A stretch of DNA of 64,000 bases from Moorena sp. SIOASIH (GCF_010671925.1 NZ_JAAHIH010000004.1:1199234-1263233), one strand, 5' to 3'; positions 8,747-18,292 are shown, numbered from the stretch's first letter. Notes: generated from the letters alone by a model not told the origin. Program-made: numbers and translations.

Positions 8747-10516
8747 GTGTCACAAACTATTCTCCAAGCAGCCACGTTAGTTGATATCCTGCGCTACAGA
8801 GCAGTTAACCAGCCAGATGCGATCGCATATACCTTTTTGGTGGATGGAGAAACCGAACAGGTCAGTCTGACTTACCAACAGTTGGAGCAAAAAGCCCAAG
8901 CGATCGCGTTTCACCTGCAATCAATATATTCCCAAGGAGAAACTGCCCTACTCCTTTATCCCCCTGGTCTAGACTATATTTGTGCATTTTTCGGGTGTCT
9001 GTACGCTGGGGTTGTAGCTGTCCCCGCTTATCCTCCTAGACCCAACCGCTCCCTTGTCCGTGTTCAGGCAATTGTCAAAGATTCCCTGGCAAGGGTAGCC
9101 CTAACTACCCAAGCAATCCTGTCTAATTTAGAGCGACGGTTTACTCAGGCTCCAGAACTCAAGACACTGCAGTGGGTAGCCACAGAAAACATCAACGGCA
9201 ACTTAGCTCAATCATGGCAGCAACCAGCTATAGATGGTTGCACCCTAGCTTTTATCCAATACACCTCTGGTTCAACCGCTCAGCCAAAGGGAGTGATGAT
9301 TAGCCACAGCAATCTAGTCCATAATTCAGCTGCTATCTATCAGTATTTTGAGCACACCGACCACAGCAGTGTGGTGAGTTGGTTGCCGATGTACCATGAC
9401 ATGGGTCTGATTGGTGGCATACTCCAACCTCTATACGGCGGTTTTCCAGCTACTCTGATGTCCCCGTTGATGTTTTTGCAAAGTCCAATCCGCTGGTTAA
9501 AAGCAATTTCCCACTATCGAGCCACCAGCAGTGGAGGACCAAACTTTGGTTACGACTTATGCGTACGCAAAATCAAGCCGGAACAACTAACAAACTTGGA
9601 TTTGAGTAGTTGGGACATTGCCTTTAACGGAGCTGAGCCCATTAACTCCGCCATCTTGGAGCGGTTTGCCACTAAATTTGAGTCCTGTGGCTTCCGCCGA
9701 GAAGCATTCTACCCTTGCTATGGCATGGCTGAAGCCACCTTAATGGTTTCTGGTGGTCTCAAAAGCGCCCCAATTGTCTTAAAAACAGTTGAGGGGGCAG
9801 CACTGGAGCAAAATCAGGTTGTCTCAGCTAGTGTTGAGCAAGAAGGTACCCTTACCATAGTAGGCTGTGGTCAAAGTCTGCCAGACCAGCAGATTGTAAT
9901 TGTCCATCCTGAAACCTTGACCCCATGTGACCCCGGAGACGTCGGAGAAATCTGGGTATCAGGACCAAGCATTGCCCAAGGTTACTGGAATCAACCGGCA
10001 ACAACAGAACGGAACTTTCGCGTAACTCTAGCATCAATGGGGGAAAAGCCATTTCTACGCACGGGTGACTTGGGATTCATGCTCGACGGTGAATTATTTA
10101 TTACTGGTCGTCTGAAGGATCTGATCATTATCAATGGTCGTAACCACTATCCCCAAGATATTGAATGGACCGTAGAAAACACCCACTCCTTGCTCAGACC
10201 CACGTGTTCGGCAGGATTTTCGGTAAATATTGCTGGTGAAGAACAGTTAGTGGTGATTGCTGAGGTAGAACGTAGCTATTGGAAATCTACTCGGCTAGCT
10301 ACTTCTGACCCTGGCAATGGCGCGAAAGACCATGCCCTTGATACCAAGGAGTTAATTCGGTTAATCCGACGAGCAGTCTTACAACATCACGATTTGCAGG
10401 TTCATACTGCTCTGTTACTCAAACCAGGTACTATTCCCAAAACCTCTAGTGGTAAGATTCAGCGTCATGCCTGTCGCCAGAGTTTTCTGGCTGCAACTCT
10501 GGAGGTTATAGAATGA
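8747..10516 (+). CDS. Fatty-acyl-AMP ligase (FAAL), copy 2
   Basis: A 589-residue paralogue of the FAAL at 2725, with the same order of motifs: YTSGSTAQPKG (from residue 172), WLPMYHDMGLIGG, SGGPNFGYDL, FYPCYGMAEAT, RTGDLGF, GRNHYPQDIE and PKTSSGKIQRH. The P-loop has TAQ in place of TGK; other residues of the motif are intact. The start is the GTG at 8747, with AGGGG 6 bases upstream. Two FAALs in one short cluster suggest either two different acyl substrates or one loading the oxoamine-synthase carrier and the other feeding an acylation step. A duplication origin is clear from the shared framework, but the two have diverged enough to have separate specificities. Confidence 0.88.
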   Translation: MSQTILQAATLVDILRYRAVNQPDAIAYTFLVDGETEQVSLTYQQLEQKAQAIAFHLQSIYSQGETALLLYPPGLDYICAFFGCLYAGVVAVPAYPPRPNRSLVRVQAIVKDSLARVALTTQAILSNLERRFTQAPELKTLQWVATENINGNLAQSWQQPAIDGCTLAFIQYTSGSTAQPKGVMISHSNLVHNSAAIYQYFEHTDHSSVVSWLPMYHDMGLIGGILQPLYGGFPATLMSPLMFLQSPIRWLKAISHYRATSSGGPNFGYDLCVRKIKPEQLTNLDLSSWDIAFNGAEPINSAILERFATKFESCGFRREAFYPCYGMAEATLMVSGGLKSAPIVLKTVEGAALEQNQVVSASVEQEGTLTIVGCGQSLPDQQIVIVHPETLTPCDPGDVGEIWVSGPSIAQGYWNQPATTERNFRVTLASMGEKPFLRTGDLGFMLDGELFITGRLKDLIIINGRNHYPQDIEWTVENTHSLLRPTCSAGFSVNIAGEEQLVVIAEVERSYWKSTRLATSDPGNGAKDHALDTKELIRLIRRAVLQHHDLQVHTALLLKPGTIPKTSSGKIQRHACRQSFLAATLEVIE

Positions 10517-10906
10517 TAGGGATTAGGCTATTGGCTTTAGGCACCCTTAACCATTAAGATAACACCATTAAGATAACACCATTAAGATAACACCTTGCCC
10601 TAAGCCTCAAAACTTCCTGAACAGACTGCTTACAGCGTGGAAGTAAAGGTTAACAGATGTTTATTTTCCCTGTTCCCTTGAAACCCCAGATGAGAGTTAT
10701 AGCAGTCGCCAGGGCAGTTAGGACATGACAAAAGTCTCAAACCTAAGTAAGCGCAAGAGTTTGACTTCTGACTTCTGACTTCTGACTTTTGACTTCTGCT
10801 ATATGTCCTAAAGTATACTTTCCTTGATAGAATTTAACAATTTTGTAACACTTTCGGATAGAATAAGGCATCAGTGGCGTTTATGAGTAGTTGCAGTACA
10901 TAGCAT
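10517..10906. other. Intergenic repeats between FAAL2 and the BcsA-like gene
   Basis: The region holds three perfect 14-bp direct repeats ATTAAGATAACACC (10553-10594) and a heptad run of TGACTTC (10762-10798). Otherwise it is AT-rich, with no gene seen. It should include the promoter of the glycosyltransferase at 10907. Confidence 0.6.
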
Positions 10907-12316
10907 ATGTCGGAGAATTCCTGGTCAGAAAAAGCGCCAAGCCAAGATCTGAACCAACTTGGCTCTATGCTGTCTAACTTGTCAGAGGAAGAGTTTGAAA
11001 CTAGCTTACTTTTCCAGGGACTAGAAGGACGCCGACGCAAAGCAGCTTTAGTGTTAACCATAGTGTGGTGCATAACAATAGCACTGCATTTGGTGTCTTG
11101 GGGGATCTGGGTGAGCTTGAGCTTAACAACGATATTAGGAATTCATTCCCTACGGTGCTTTCTGGCTCGACCGTTAAAAACCCCTCAACCCTGTTTAGAT
11201 GAGGAGAAAGACGATTTTCCCTTTGTGTCTCTGCTAGTAGCAGCAAAAAATGAAGAAAGTGTGATCAGTAATTTAGTTAAGTCTCTGTGTCAATTAGACT
11301 ACCCCAAAAATCAGTATGAACTGTGGGTAATTGACGATTACAGTACTGACCAAACACCAGAAATATTAGATAAGTTAGCAGCAACATACGACCAGTTGAA
11401 GGTACTGCACCGGAGTGCTAATGCCGGGGGAGGGAAATCAGGGGCACTCAACCAGGTACTTGGTTTAACCAAAGGCGAGATTGTAGCAGTATTTGATGCA
11501 GATGCTAAAGTTCCCAAAGATATGCTGCGCCGGGTGTTACCCTTATTTACTAACCCACGAGTGGGAGCAGTGCAGGTCAGAAAAGCGATCGCAAATGCAC
11601 CACTGAATTTCTGGACACGAGGGCAAATGTCAGAAATGGCTCTCGACAGCTATTTCCAACAGCAACGTATTGCAGTTGGTGGGATTGGTGAATTGCGGGG
11701 CAATGGTCAGTTTGTTCGACGTTCCGCACTACAGCGTTGCGGTGCCTGGAATGAAGAAACCATCACCGACGACTTAGATTTAACCATTCGCCTACACCTC
11801 GATCAGTGGGATATTGGCTTTCTCAATTGCCCGCCAGTAGAAGAAGAAGGAGTTACCAGTGCGATCGCACTCTGGCATCAACGGAACCGTTGGGCAGAAG
11901 GAGGGTACCAGCGCTATCTCGATTACTGGCGTTTAATTGTAAGTAACCGCCTAGGTTTGCGGAAAACTCTAGATTTATTTACCTACTTGATCATCCAGTA
12001 CTTTTTGCCCACGGCTGCTGTACCAGACTGTTTGATGGCTATTGCCCGTAACCGTCTACCTATTTTTAGCCCCATTACTGGCCTAACTGTCACCCTATCA
12101 GTGATTGGCATGTTTGTCGGCCTGCGCCGCACCAATCAAAATCGACGATTAGGTGTTTCTAGCCTGTTGGTTCCTATGTTGCAGACCTTGAGGGGAAACC
12201 TTTATCTATTGCACTGGATGCTGGTGATGGCCGCTACTACCGCTCGGATGTCTGTGCGTGCTAAACGGTTGAAATGGGTCAAAACAGTCCATAGAGGTGG
12301 TAGCGAAGAAGATTGA
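10907..12316 (+). CDS. Membrane glycosyltransferase family 2 (BcsA/cellulose-synthase-like)
   Basis: A 469-residue processive-type GT2. Two hydrophobic helices (about residues 46-88) precede a cytosolic catalytic domain with DDYSTD, the DADA metal motif, TITDDLDL (the TED-like catalytic base) and QRNRWAEG (QxxRW). Two or three helices follow (about 355-445). This motif order is that of enzymes that polymerise a sugar and export the chain. The neighbouring minus-strand genes are polysaccharide genes, so it probably contributes to sheath or hormogonium polysaccharide. No PilZ domain is present. The TGA stop overlaps the first heptad of a large GAATNNA array. Confidence 0.85.
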   Translation: MSENSWSEKAPSQDLNQLGSMLSNLSEEEFETSLLFQGLEGRRRKAALVLTIVWCITIALHLVSWGIWVSLSLTTILGIHSLRCFLARPLKTPQPCLDEEKDDFPFVSLLVAAKNEESVISNLVKSLCQLDYPKNQYELWVIDDYSTDQTPEILDKLAATYDQLKVLHRSANAGGGKSGALNQVLGLTKGEIVAVFDADAKVPKDMLRRVLPLFTNPRVGAVQVRKAIANAPLNFWTRGQMSEMALDSYFQQQRIAVGGIGELRGNGQFVRRSALQRCGAWNEETITDDLDLTIRLHLDQWDIGFLNCPPVEEEGVTSAIALWHQRNRWAEGGYQRYLDYWRLIVSNRLGLRKTLDLFTYLIIQYFLPTAAVPDCLMAIARNRLPIFSPITGLTVTLSVIGMFVGLRRTNQNRRLGVSSLLVPMLQTLRGNLYLLHWMLVMAATTARMSVRAKRLKWVKTVHRGGSEED

Positions 12317-13207
12317 ATGAAGAATGTAGAATGAAGAATGTAGAATGAAGAATGAAGAATGGAGAATGTAGAATTAAGAATGTAGAATGAAGAATGTAGA
12401 ATGAAGAATGTAGAATGAAGAATGTAGAATTAAGAATGTAGAATTAAGAATGTAGAATGCAGAATGGTGAATGGTGAATGGTGAATGGTGAATGGTGAAT
12501 GGTGAATGGTGAATGGTGAATGGTGAATGGTGAATGGTGAATGGTGAATGGTGAATGGTGAATGGTGAATGGTGAATGGTGAATGGTGAATGGTGAATGG
12601 TGAATGGTGAATGGTGAATGGTGAATGGTGAATGGTGAATGGTGAATGGTGAATGGTGAATGGTGAATGGTGAATGGTGAATGGTGAATGGTGAATGCAG
12701 AATTCCCAATTCTCAATTCAATTCCCAATTCTAAATTCTAAATTCCCAATTCTAAATTCTAAATTCTCAATTCTAAATTCTCAATTCTAAATTCTCAATT
12801 CTAAATTCTAAATTCTAAATTCTAAATTCTCAATTCTCAATTCTAAATTCTAAATTCTCAATTCTCAATTCTCAATTCTCAATTCTCAATTCCCAATTCC
12901 CAATTCTAAATTCTAAATTCTAAATTCTAAATTCTAAATTCTAAATTCTAAATTCTCAATTCTAAATTCTAAATTCTAAATTCTAAATTCTAAATTCTAA
13001 ATTCTAAATTCTAAATTCTAAATTCTCAATTCTAAATTCTAAATTCTCAATTCCCAATTCTCAATTCTTAATTCTTAATTCTTAATTCTTAATTCCCAAT
13101 TCTTAATTCTTAATTCTAAATTCCCAATTCTTAATTCTTAATTCTTAATTCTTAATTCTCAATTCTTAATTCTTAATTCTTAATTCTTAATTCTTAATTC
13201 TTAATTC
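12315..13207. repeat. 900-bp heptad array, including 33 perfect GAATGGT copies
   Basis: From the end of the BcsA-like gene, GAATGAA/GAATGTA heptads run to 12461. They are followed by 33 uninterrupted identical GAATGGT units (12462-12692), then by AATTCTA/AATTCTC/AATTCTT heptads to 13207, which reach into the 3' end of the minus-strand GT4 gene. The two halves are complementary in sense (purine-rich, then pyrimidine-rich). Frames open through the block, giving FTIHHSP-type proteins, are artefacts of a period that makes 21 bp equal seven codons. Confidence 0.95.
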
Positions 13208-14362
13208 CTGATAAAAATTCAACAGCTGTTTAGCTAACGCCTGATTCGTATACTGCTCCATTGCCCTTGCATAACCAAAATTTCCTAATTTATCAGCCAA
13301 ATCTGGTTGCTTGATTAGCTGCTGTAAACAATGTCGTAACTCCGACTCATCTTTTTCAGGAAACACCAACCCAGCATCCCCAATCACATAGGGAATTTCT
13401 CCAGAATCGGAACCAATTACTGGTACTTTAGATGCCATCGCCTCAATCAGCACATGACCAAACTGTTCCTTCCAACCTACACTAGTTAAGGTTTTAAACT
13501 TATAATTAGTCTCTGATGGTAGCACCAGAGTATTCATCACATTAATATAACGAGGTACCTCGTCATGGGGAACACTCTCAATCCAAATCAGTTGGTTTTT
13601 AATTCCCCACTCTGCCGCCTTTTCCATCAATATCGGCTTGAGGGGACCACGCCCTAGCAGCAGCCACTTCCACTGCATCCCAGATAACCCAGCTAGGGCT
13701 TTACCTAAAGTCAGTAATCCCTTCTCCTCTACAAACCGTCCCACAAATCCCACCACAAAGTCATTGGGTTGAATTCCCAACTGCTGTTTTAACTCTGGCT
13801 GAGGTTGGGGACGAAATAGGCTTTCATCTACCCCCAATTGGGGCATTACTTTAGCTGGTCCGTTATAACCATGTTGTCGCAGGATTTCTACCCCATCCTG
13901 ATTCCCACAAATCAGTCCATCGGTATGGCGCAGATTATACCCTTCCAACACAGACACCGGAAATTTTACCTGGTAGGGCAGATTCCACCAAGTAAAAAAT
14001 AGGTTTTTTGCTTTCAGTCCCAATAGCTTATTCAGGGTAATAAATTGAGCATAACCTAATGCCTTAGCTCCCTGTTCCACTTGAATAATGTCGGGGCGAA
14101 ACTGTTTCAATAAAGGGATAATATCTAGCCCAAATGTCAGCAGCCCCTGATTATTTTCACTAAAGTTAGACACTGGTACCACCCGAAATGAATCTTCCTC
14201 ACGGGGTTGGGTTTCAATGATGCGATTTTGGACACCACCAGGACGCCAGCGCCGGGGAACCACCACAGTTACCTCAATATTAGGTTCTAACTGAGCGAGT
14301 GTTCGTAACTTCTCGCAGTTAAGGTCAACAATATAGGAGTGGCTAGCAACTAAGATTTTCAT
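13187..14362 (-). CDS. Glycosyltransferase family 4 (HpsO/HpsP-like)
   Basis: A 391-residue GT-B enzyme predicted to transfer a sugar from a nucleotide donor during polysaccharide repeat-unit assembly. The C-terminal donor domain starts with GFVGRFVEEKGL and carries the retaining-GT E-x7-E motif in the FGHVLIEAMASKVPVIGSDSGEIP region. The N-terminal half is the variable acceptor domain. The last six codons and the TAA stop are built from GAATTAA heptads (RIKN end), so the array has replaced the original C-terminus. The gene lies 17 bases downstream of the GT2 gene, in an operon with the ligase-like gene. The order ligase-like, GT2, GT4 fits the hpsL-hpsN-hpsO type of hormogonium polysaccharide locus; this identification is from memory of the locus, not from a search. 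Confidence 0.85.
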   Translation of the reverse strand: MKILVASHSYIVDLNCEKLRTLAQLEPNIEVTVVVPRRWRPGGVQNRIIETQPREEDSFRVVPVSNFSENNQGLLTFGLDIIPLLKQFRPDIIQVEQGAKALGYAQFITLNKLLGLKAKNLFFTWWNLPYQVKFPVSVLEGYNLRHTDGLICGNQDGVEILRQHGYNGPAKVMPQLGVDESLFRPQPQPELKQQLGIQPNDFVVGFVGRFVEEKGLLTLGKALAGLSGMQWKWLLLGRGPLKPILMEKAAEWGIKNQLIWIESVPHDEVPRYINVMNTLVLPSETNYKFKTLTSVGWKEQFGHVLIEAMASKVPVIGSDSGEIPYVIGDAGLVFPEKDESELRHCLQQLIKQPDLADKLGNFGYARAMEQYTNQALAKQLLNFYQELRIKN

Positions 14363-14379
14363 AGGTAATTTTTTTACAG

Positions 14380-15405
14380 TTAACGGTCTAGCCGAGTATA
14401 AATTTGACCATCATCCCAGATAGATTTGATGCGTGTACCAAGTGCTTTTAAAAAACCCAACATGTAGAAACCAGCACGGCTAATAATTTTGATCGGGGAA
14501 CCACTTTTATTACAAGGAGGATTCCCTAAGACGTGGCAATCAAATAGACGACCAAACAGCTGTAGCTGCTCACTAAGGGTAAGGTTTTTCATCCCCATCA
14601 GGAAATGGTTGTGATAAAAGGTCAACTGATACTCAAGCGATCGCGTACTAATATCATGACACCCCCCAGTTTCTTCCCCTAAATGGACTAAATAAGCATC
14701 TGGGTCATACCAAATTTGATAACCGGTGCGGCGAAATCGCAAACAAAAATCCGACTCCTCACGAACCGCACTGCCCCGGAACTGTTCATCAAAGTGCAGC
14801 CCGTACTTGGTAAAAATTTCCCGGCGGAAAGACATATTGCAGCCTCGGGCTGAGATCACCCGTTGGGGCTTCACGGTATGGACTAAGTCTATGTAATACC
14901 ATGCAATTCCAGGGTCCATGGCCTCCTTAGGCAAGTCCTCAATAGTGTAAGAGGGAGTGGGGGAATCTACTGCTGCTCCTTTCTCTGCTAGCTTCATCCG
15001 GTCAAATACTCGTCCTGCCACTGCCCCAATCTCTGGGGATTGTTCATAGTTACGAGCGTGAGCAGTTAAATACCCCGGTGGCATCTTGATATCATCATCG
15101 ATAAACACAATAATGTCCCCGGATGCCCGCCTTACCCCATAATTTCTTGCCCCAGGCAAACTCGCCCAATCAACTCGGAACCAGCGAATCTTACCAGCAT
15201 TAGCCAGCTGCTCTAAATAGGATTGAATCTCTGGTTTGTGGGTTCGAGTTTGATCGACAACCAGTACTTCAAAAGCAGGGTAGTCTTGCTTCAGGACATC
15301 TTCCAAGGTATCCCGCAAAGGGTCTTCCCGTCCGTAAGTAGGGATAATTACAGAAATCATTGTCGTTGTTGTGAGTAATTTGTCCTTAAGCATTGAACTA
15401 CTCAT
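14380..15405 (-). CDS. Glycosyltransferase family 2 (HpsN-like)
   Basis: A 341-residue GT-A glycosyltransferase. ISVIIPTYGRED opens the nucleotide-binding domain, IDDDIK is the metal-binding DxD, and REESDFCLR is the catalytic-base ED region. The first 15 residues before MISVIIPTYG have no counterpart in the family; the ATG at 15360 is an equally possible start, and neither has a strong ribosome site. No clear membrane helix is seen beyond a weak C-terminal hydrophobic stretch. It acts with the GT4 gene just downstream and the ligase/polymerase-like gene upstream. Confidence 0.84.
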   Translation of the reverse strand: MSSSMLKDKLLTTTTMISVIIPTYGREDPLRDTLEDVLKQDYPAFEVLVVDQTRTHKPEIQSYLEQLANAGKIRWFRVDWASLPGARNYGVRRASGDIIVFIDDDIKMPPGYLTAHARNYEQSPEIGAVAGRVFDRMKLAEKGAAVDSPTPSYTIEDLPKEAMDPGIAWYYIDLVHTVKPQRVISARGCNMSFRREIFTKYGLHFDEQFRGSAVREESDFCLRFRRTGYQIWYDPDAYLVHLGEETGGCHDISTRSLEYQLTFYHNHFLMGMKNLTLSEQLQLFGRLFDCHVLGNPPCNKSGSPIKIISRAGFYMLGFLKALGTRIKSIWDDGQIYTRLDR

Positions 15406-15517
15406 GATGCCGACAGTTTAACTAACATGCTATCGTCCGACATCCGTGGTTTCATGGAGAGTTCCACAATTCTCAAGGTGACAGGTCAAACCAATACCAG
15501 CATAGTACAGGAAACGG

Positions 15518-17281
15518 TTATCCGTGCAGACCTGTAGAAAAAACAGTTTGCCGTTTCCCTTTTGCCTTTTGCCGTTTCCTTTTGCCCTTTTTCGATGCCT
15601 TTATACCTCGTTTGTTTTTAGATTGAGGCTCGTTTGCCTGTGCTGCCTCTAGTTTCTCTAGTTCCTCTTGTTCTTGGCGATTTATTTCGGGCAACTTGAG
15701 GATAACACCAGTAATCAACCAATAATAGACTGCGACTGGATCTACATCCAAGGGATAGTAATAGGTTTGGTAGCTAATAAACAAAATAAGTACCCAATAG
15801 CTGGCACCGATACTCCGCAAATCCTTGTTTTTCACTGAGCGGTAAGCCTTGAAGGTAAGTACAGTAATCGCAGTTACAAATACTAGAAAAGTCAGCAGAC
15901 CCAGCGGACCAACTTCATGCATCACTTTGGGAAACCAAGTTTCTACCAAACTGGTTTTACCAAAAACACGAGCAGAGTTGGTCGCTCGTCCTAATCCCAG
16001 ACCAATTAATGACCCTCTTAGTCTACTCCAGGTAAAAGCAAATTGATGAAGGATAAAATCATCCGCTGGTGCAGCTTGCCAACGACCGATAAAACTATCT
16101 ATCCGTTCCTGAACTATTTCAGGAAAAGCAGTTGCGGCAATTCCCAATAAAAGTCCTAATCCCCCCAGAATAGGTAAAAACCGTTTAAGGTTAGTGACTT
16201 GACCCGTTAAAACGAGCAGGATTACAGTTACGGTTGGCACCAAAGCCAGAGCAATCCGCTGACCAGAGACTACTGCCAGAACAAAAACCGATGCCATGCC
16301 AGCTAAACCAACACTTCGCCAACGAGCTGAGGGGTCGCTGAAAGCAGTAGCAAAGGTAAAAAAGGCATTAGAAATCAGGAACCAGCCCCACTGCCAAGGG
16401 GCAACAAAGGTTCCCGGTAAGCGGATTTGTCCCACTTGAGGACTATACAATAAAGACCCACCCACAAAACATCTAGCATCTAGGGAAGCTTTGAATAAGG
16501 CAGCCCCGTCTCTGAATTGGGTTCCAGCGCATCTACCAGTTTTGAGCATCATGTACTGAATAAAGGCAAGGCTACAGCAGATAATAGCCAGAACTGTGAA
16601 CATCCTTGAGAGGAAGAGTAATTCTTTTTTGCTACGGATCAGGTAGTAGGCACAAAAGATTAAGGGAATGTATCCCAAAAAAACTTTCAAACCCAAAATT
16701 CCCATCAGTATCGGCTGTCCATCGTCGCAGGTTATACCTCTACGCATTCCTGGTAGATCTGAACAGGGGGGAAGTAGTTGCTGGGAGCCATTAGCAAACA
16801 AGAATGTCAGCAAACTTGATGCGCACAAAATGCCTAAGGGTACCATTAGGGATTTGGCTACGATGATCGGTTTTCTTTCCTGCTTACACTGTTGTACTAG
16901 ACCAATCAAAGCAGGGATATAGATACCATCTTTAGCCAGCTGAAGCAGTGGACTATTGCCAATGGAGTAAATGATTGTGCCACTAAAAGGCATATAGATC
17001 AGGAATGCCCAAAGTGCTTTGCGAGGATATTTATAGGACAGAACCAGACAAGGCAGACCAGCTACTGCAGCTGCACCAGCTTTAGGATCAACCACCAGAG
17101 CCAGCAACACCCCGATAATCGCTCCAAAAGCTGCTGTCATAGTAATAATTTGGATGACTTCTTTACGCGCCCGTTGCGCTCGGCGTTTTTGAGCTAACTG
17201 TTGCTTCAGATTTAACGTTGTGGTCTCAGATGGCGTTTTCCCTTTCTTTGATGACTTAGATTTTGACCGACCTTTGACCAT
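15518..17281 (-). CDS. hpsL: O-antigen ligase/polymerase-like membrane protein (HpsL-like)
   Basis: A 587-residue polytopic membrane protein with about 10-12 hydrophobic helices between residues 43 and 530, a Lys/Ser-rich cytosolic N-terminus (KSKSSKKGK) and a basic C-terminal tail. A large soluble loop after the middle helices and the GLGLGRATNSARVFG segment before a further helix are typical of Wzy/WaaL ligase-fold proteins, which polymerise or attach polysaccharide at the outer face of the inner membrane. The tail (KRQKAKGKRQ...) is encoded by GGCAAAA-type heptads at 15540-15600, so the repeat has extended or replaced the C-terminus. It is first in a minus-strand operon with GT2 and GT4 genes. 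The hpsL name rests on gene order and topology and is tentative. Confidence 0.7.
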   Translation of the reverse strand: MVKGRSKSKSSKKGKTPSETTTLNLKQQLAQKRRAQRARKEVIQIITMTAAFGAIIGVLLALVVDPKAGAAAVAGLPCLVLSYKYPRKALWAFLIYMPFSGTIIYSIGNSPLLQLAKDGIYIPALIGLVQQCKQERKPIIVAKSLMVPLGILCASSLLTFLFANGSQQLLPPCSDLPGMRRGITCDDGQPILMGILGLKVFLGYIPLIFCAYYLIRSKKELLFLSRMFTVLAIICCSLAFIQYMMLKTGRCAGTQFRDGAALFKASLDARCFVGGSLLYSPQVGQIRLPGTFVAPWQWGWFLISNAFFTFATAFSDPSARWRSVGLAGMASVFVLAVVSGQRIALALVPTVTVILLVLTGQVTNLKRFLPILGGLGLLLGIAATAFPEIVQERIDSFIGRWQAAPADDFILHQFAFTWSRLRGSLIGLGLGRATNSARVFGKTSLVETWFPKVMHEVGPLGLLTFLVFVTAITVLTFKAYRSVKNKDLRSIGASYWVLILFISYQTYYYPLDVDPVAVYYWLITGVILKLPEINRQEQEELEKLEAAQANEPQSKNKRGIKASKKGKRKRQKAKGKRQTVFSTGLHG

Positions 17282-17362
17282 GGCAGAACCATCCCATTGT
17301 CTATCGATGTTATTATTTCTTAATTTGGCATTTTCAAGTTGAAATTGGTGCTTCTAGGACGA

Positions 17363-18106
17363 TTAAGCCAGCTTGTACAAGCCAAATTCATCACAAATTG
17401 ATTTGCTCAACGCCTTTCGATTGAAGATGTTAAAGGATAATCTGTCTTCATTTGCTGATATATTTTCACCAGTACCAAGGATATAAACACTACCAGAAAA
17501 GGGTAATGGTTCTAGAGGGGTTCCCTTGTTGGCAAGAATATTTTTTACTTTCTCATGATCAATATAAAACTTGTAGTAGCCATAACCGCGATTGTATTCA
17601 GGTTTCTCAGGTAACTCTAGTAAATCCCATCTAATAATATTCGCTGTACCCGACATTCGATAGAATTGTTTTCGTTTTAAATACAAACAATCTTCTCCAT
17701 CTCGATACTTATAACCTCTATTAATAAACCAGCCATTTCCCTGAGGATTTTGCCTAACAAATTCCGCTAACTGTTTGCTAACACAATCATCGGCATCGAC
17801 ATTCATAGCATGAGTTGGGTCAAATCGACGAGCATAGGTTAATCCTGTCAAAACCTTACGTCCTTTGTCTGTCAATCCTATAGCTATGGGATTTTTCTCT
17901 TTGGGAGTAGGATAATCAACCTCAAGATAAATTATATGGGGGTGACTGAATGTAATCTCTGGCTTTTCATTACAAACAACAATTACTCTAAATTCCGATG
18001 ATGTTTGATTACATACTGATTTTACACAGCGTTCAAATAATTTAGATACATGTTCCCAAGATTTGGAAATCTTTCGACTCTTGAGTGGAATTACGAAAAC
18101 TAGCAT
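17363..18106 (-). CDS. Putative glycosyltransferase (GT-A, rhamnosyltransferase-like)
   Basis: A protein of 247 residues. VFVIPLKSR at the N-terminus and HAMNVDADDCVS in the middle look like the first strand and DxD metal motif of a GT-A fold. No other family signature is certain; proteins annotated as putative rhamnosyl transferase share this layout. The start at 18106 has TAGG about 6 bases upstream; the in-frame ATG at 18133 lacks this. It is on the same strand as the HpsL-like operon, 80 bases upstream of it, and probably belongs to the same polysaccharide pathway. Confidence 0.65.
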   Translation of the reverse strand: MLVFVIPLKSRKISKSWEHVSKLFERCVKSVCNQTSSEFRVIVVCNEKPEITFSHPHIIYLEVDYPTPKEKNPIAIGLTDKGRKVLTGLTYARRFDPTHAMNVDADDCVSKQLAEFVRQNPQGNGWFINRGYKYRDGEDCLYLKRKQFYRMSGTANIIRWDLLELPEKPEYNRGYGYYKFYIDHEKVKNILANKGTPLEPLPFSGSVYILGTGENISANEDRLSFNIFNRKALSKSICDEFGLYKLA

Positions 18107-18239
18107 GATTAACCTATCTTGATAGAAAAACAAGGTAAAAAAATCCCACTACTCTGACTGATTGAGTCAAAGTAACGGGAGTTTTAATGTTAGGGTGAGG
18201 TGGCCATGGCGTTATTGGGACCTTGAAAGCAATCAAGCA

Positions 18240-18292
18240 TTTCTTGACACTCCCCATAGCTAGAAGCTAGGGGATTCTTGCTTCAACGAGTT
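18240..18292 (-). other. Right-end hairpin of the TnpB element and likely omega-RNA 3' end
   Basis: TTCTTGACACTCCCC is followed by an ATAGCTAGAAGCTA stem-loop and GGGGATTCTTG. The same module bounds the remnant near 2051. In IS605-type elements the right end forms the 3' part of the omega-RNA scaffold, and the adjoining flank acts as guide. Here the RNA would be read on the minus strand across the tnpB 3' end, and the guide would start just beyond the GTGTCAA end. Confidence 0.6.

Noticed and set aside
12374..12728. Two open frames of FTIHHSP repeats
   Set aside because: They are translations of perfect GAATGGT heptads on the opposite strand; every frame of such an array can stay open.
12315..13207. 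CRISPR array
   Set aside because: Contiguous 7-bp units without spacers; no cas genes. None of the other arrays has repeat-spacer spacing either.
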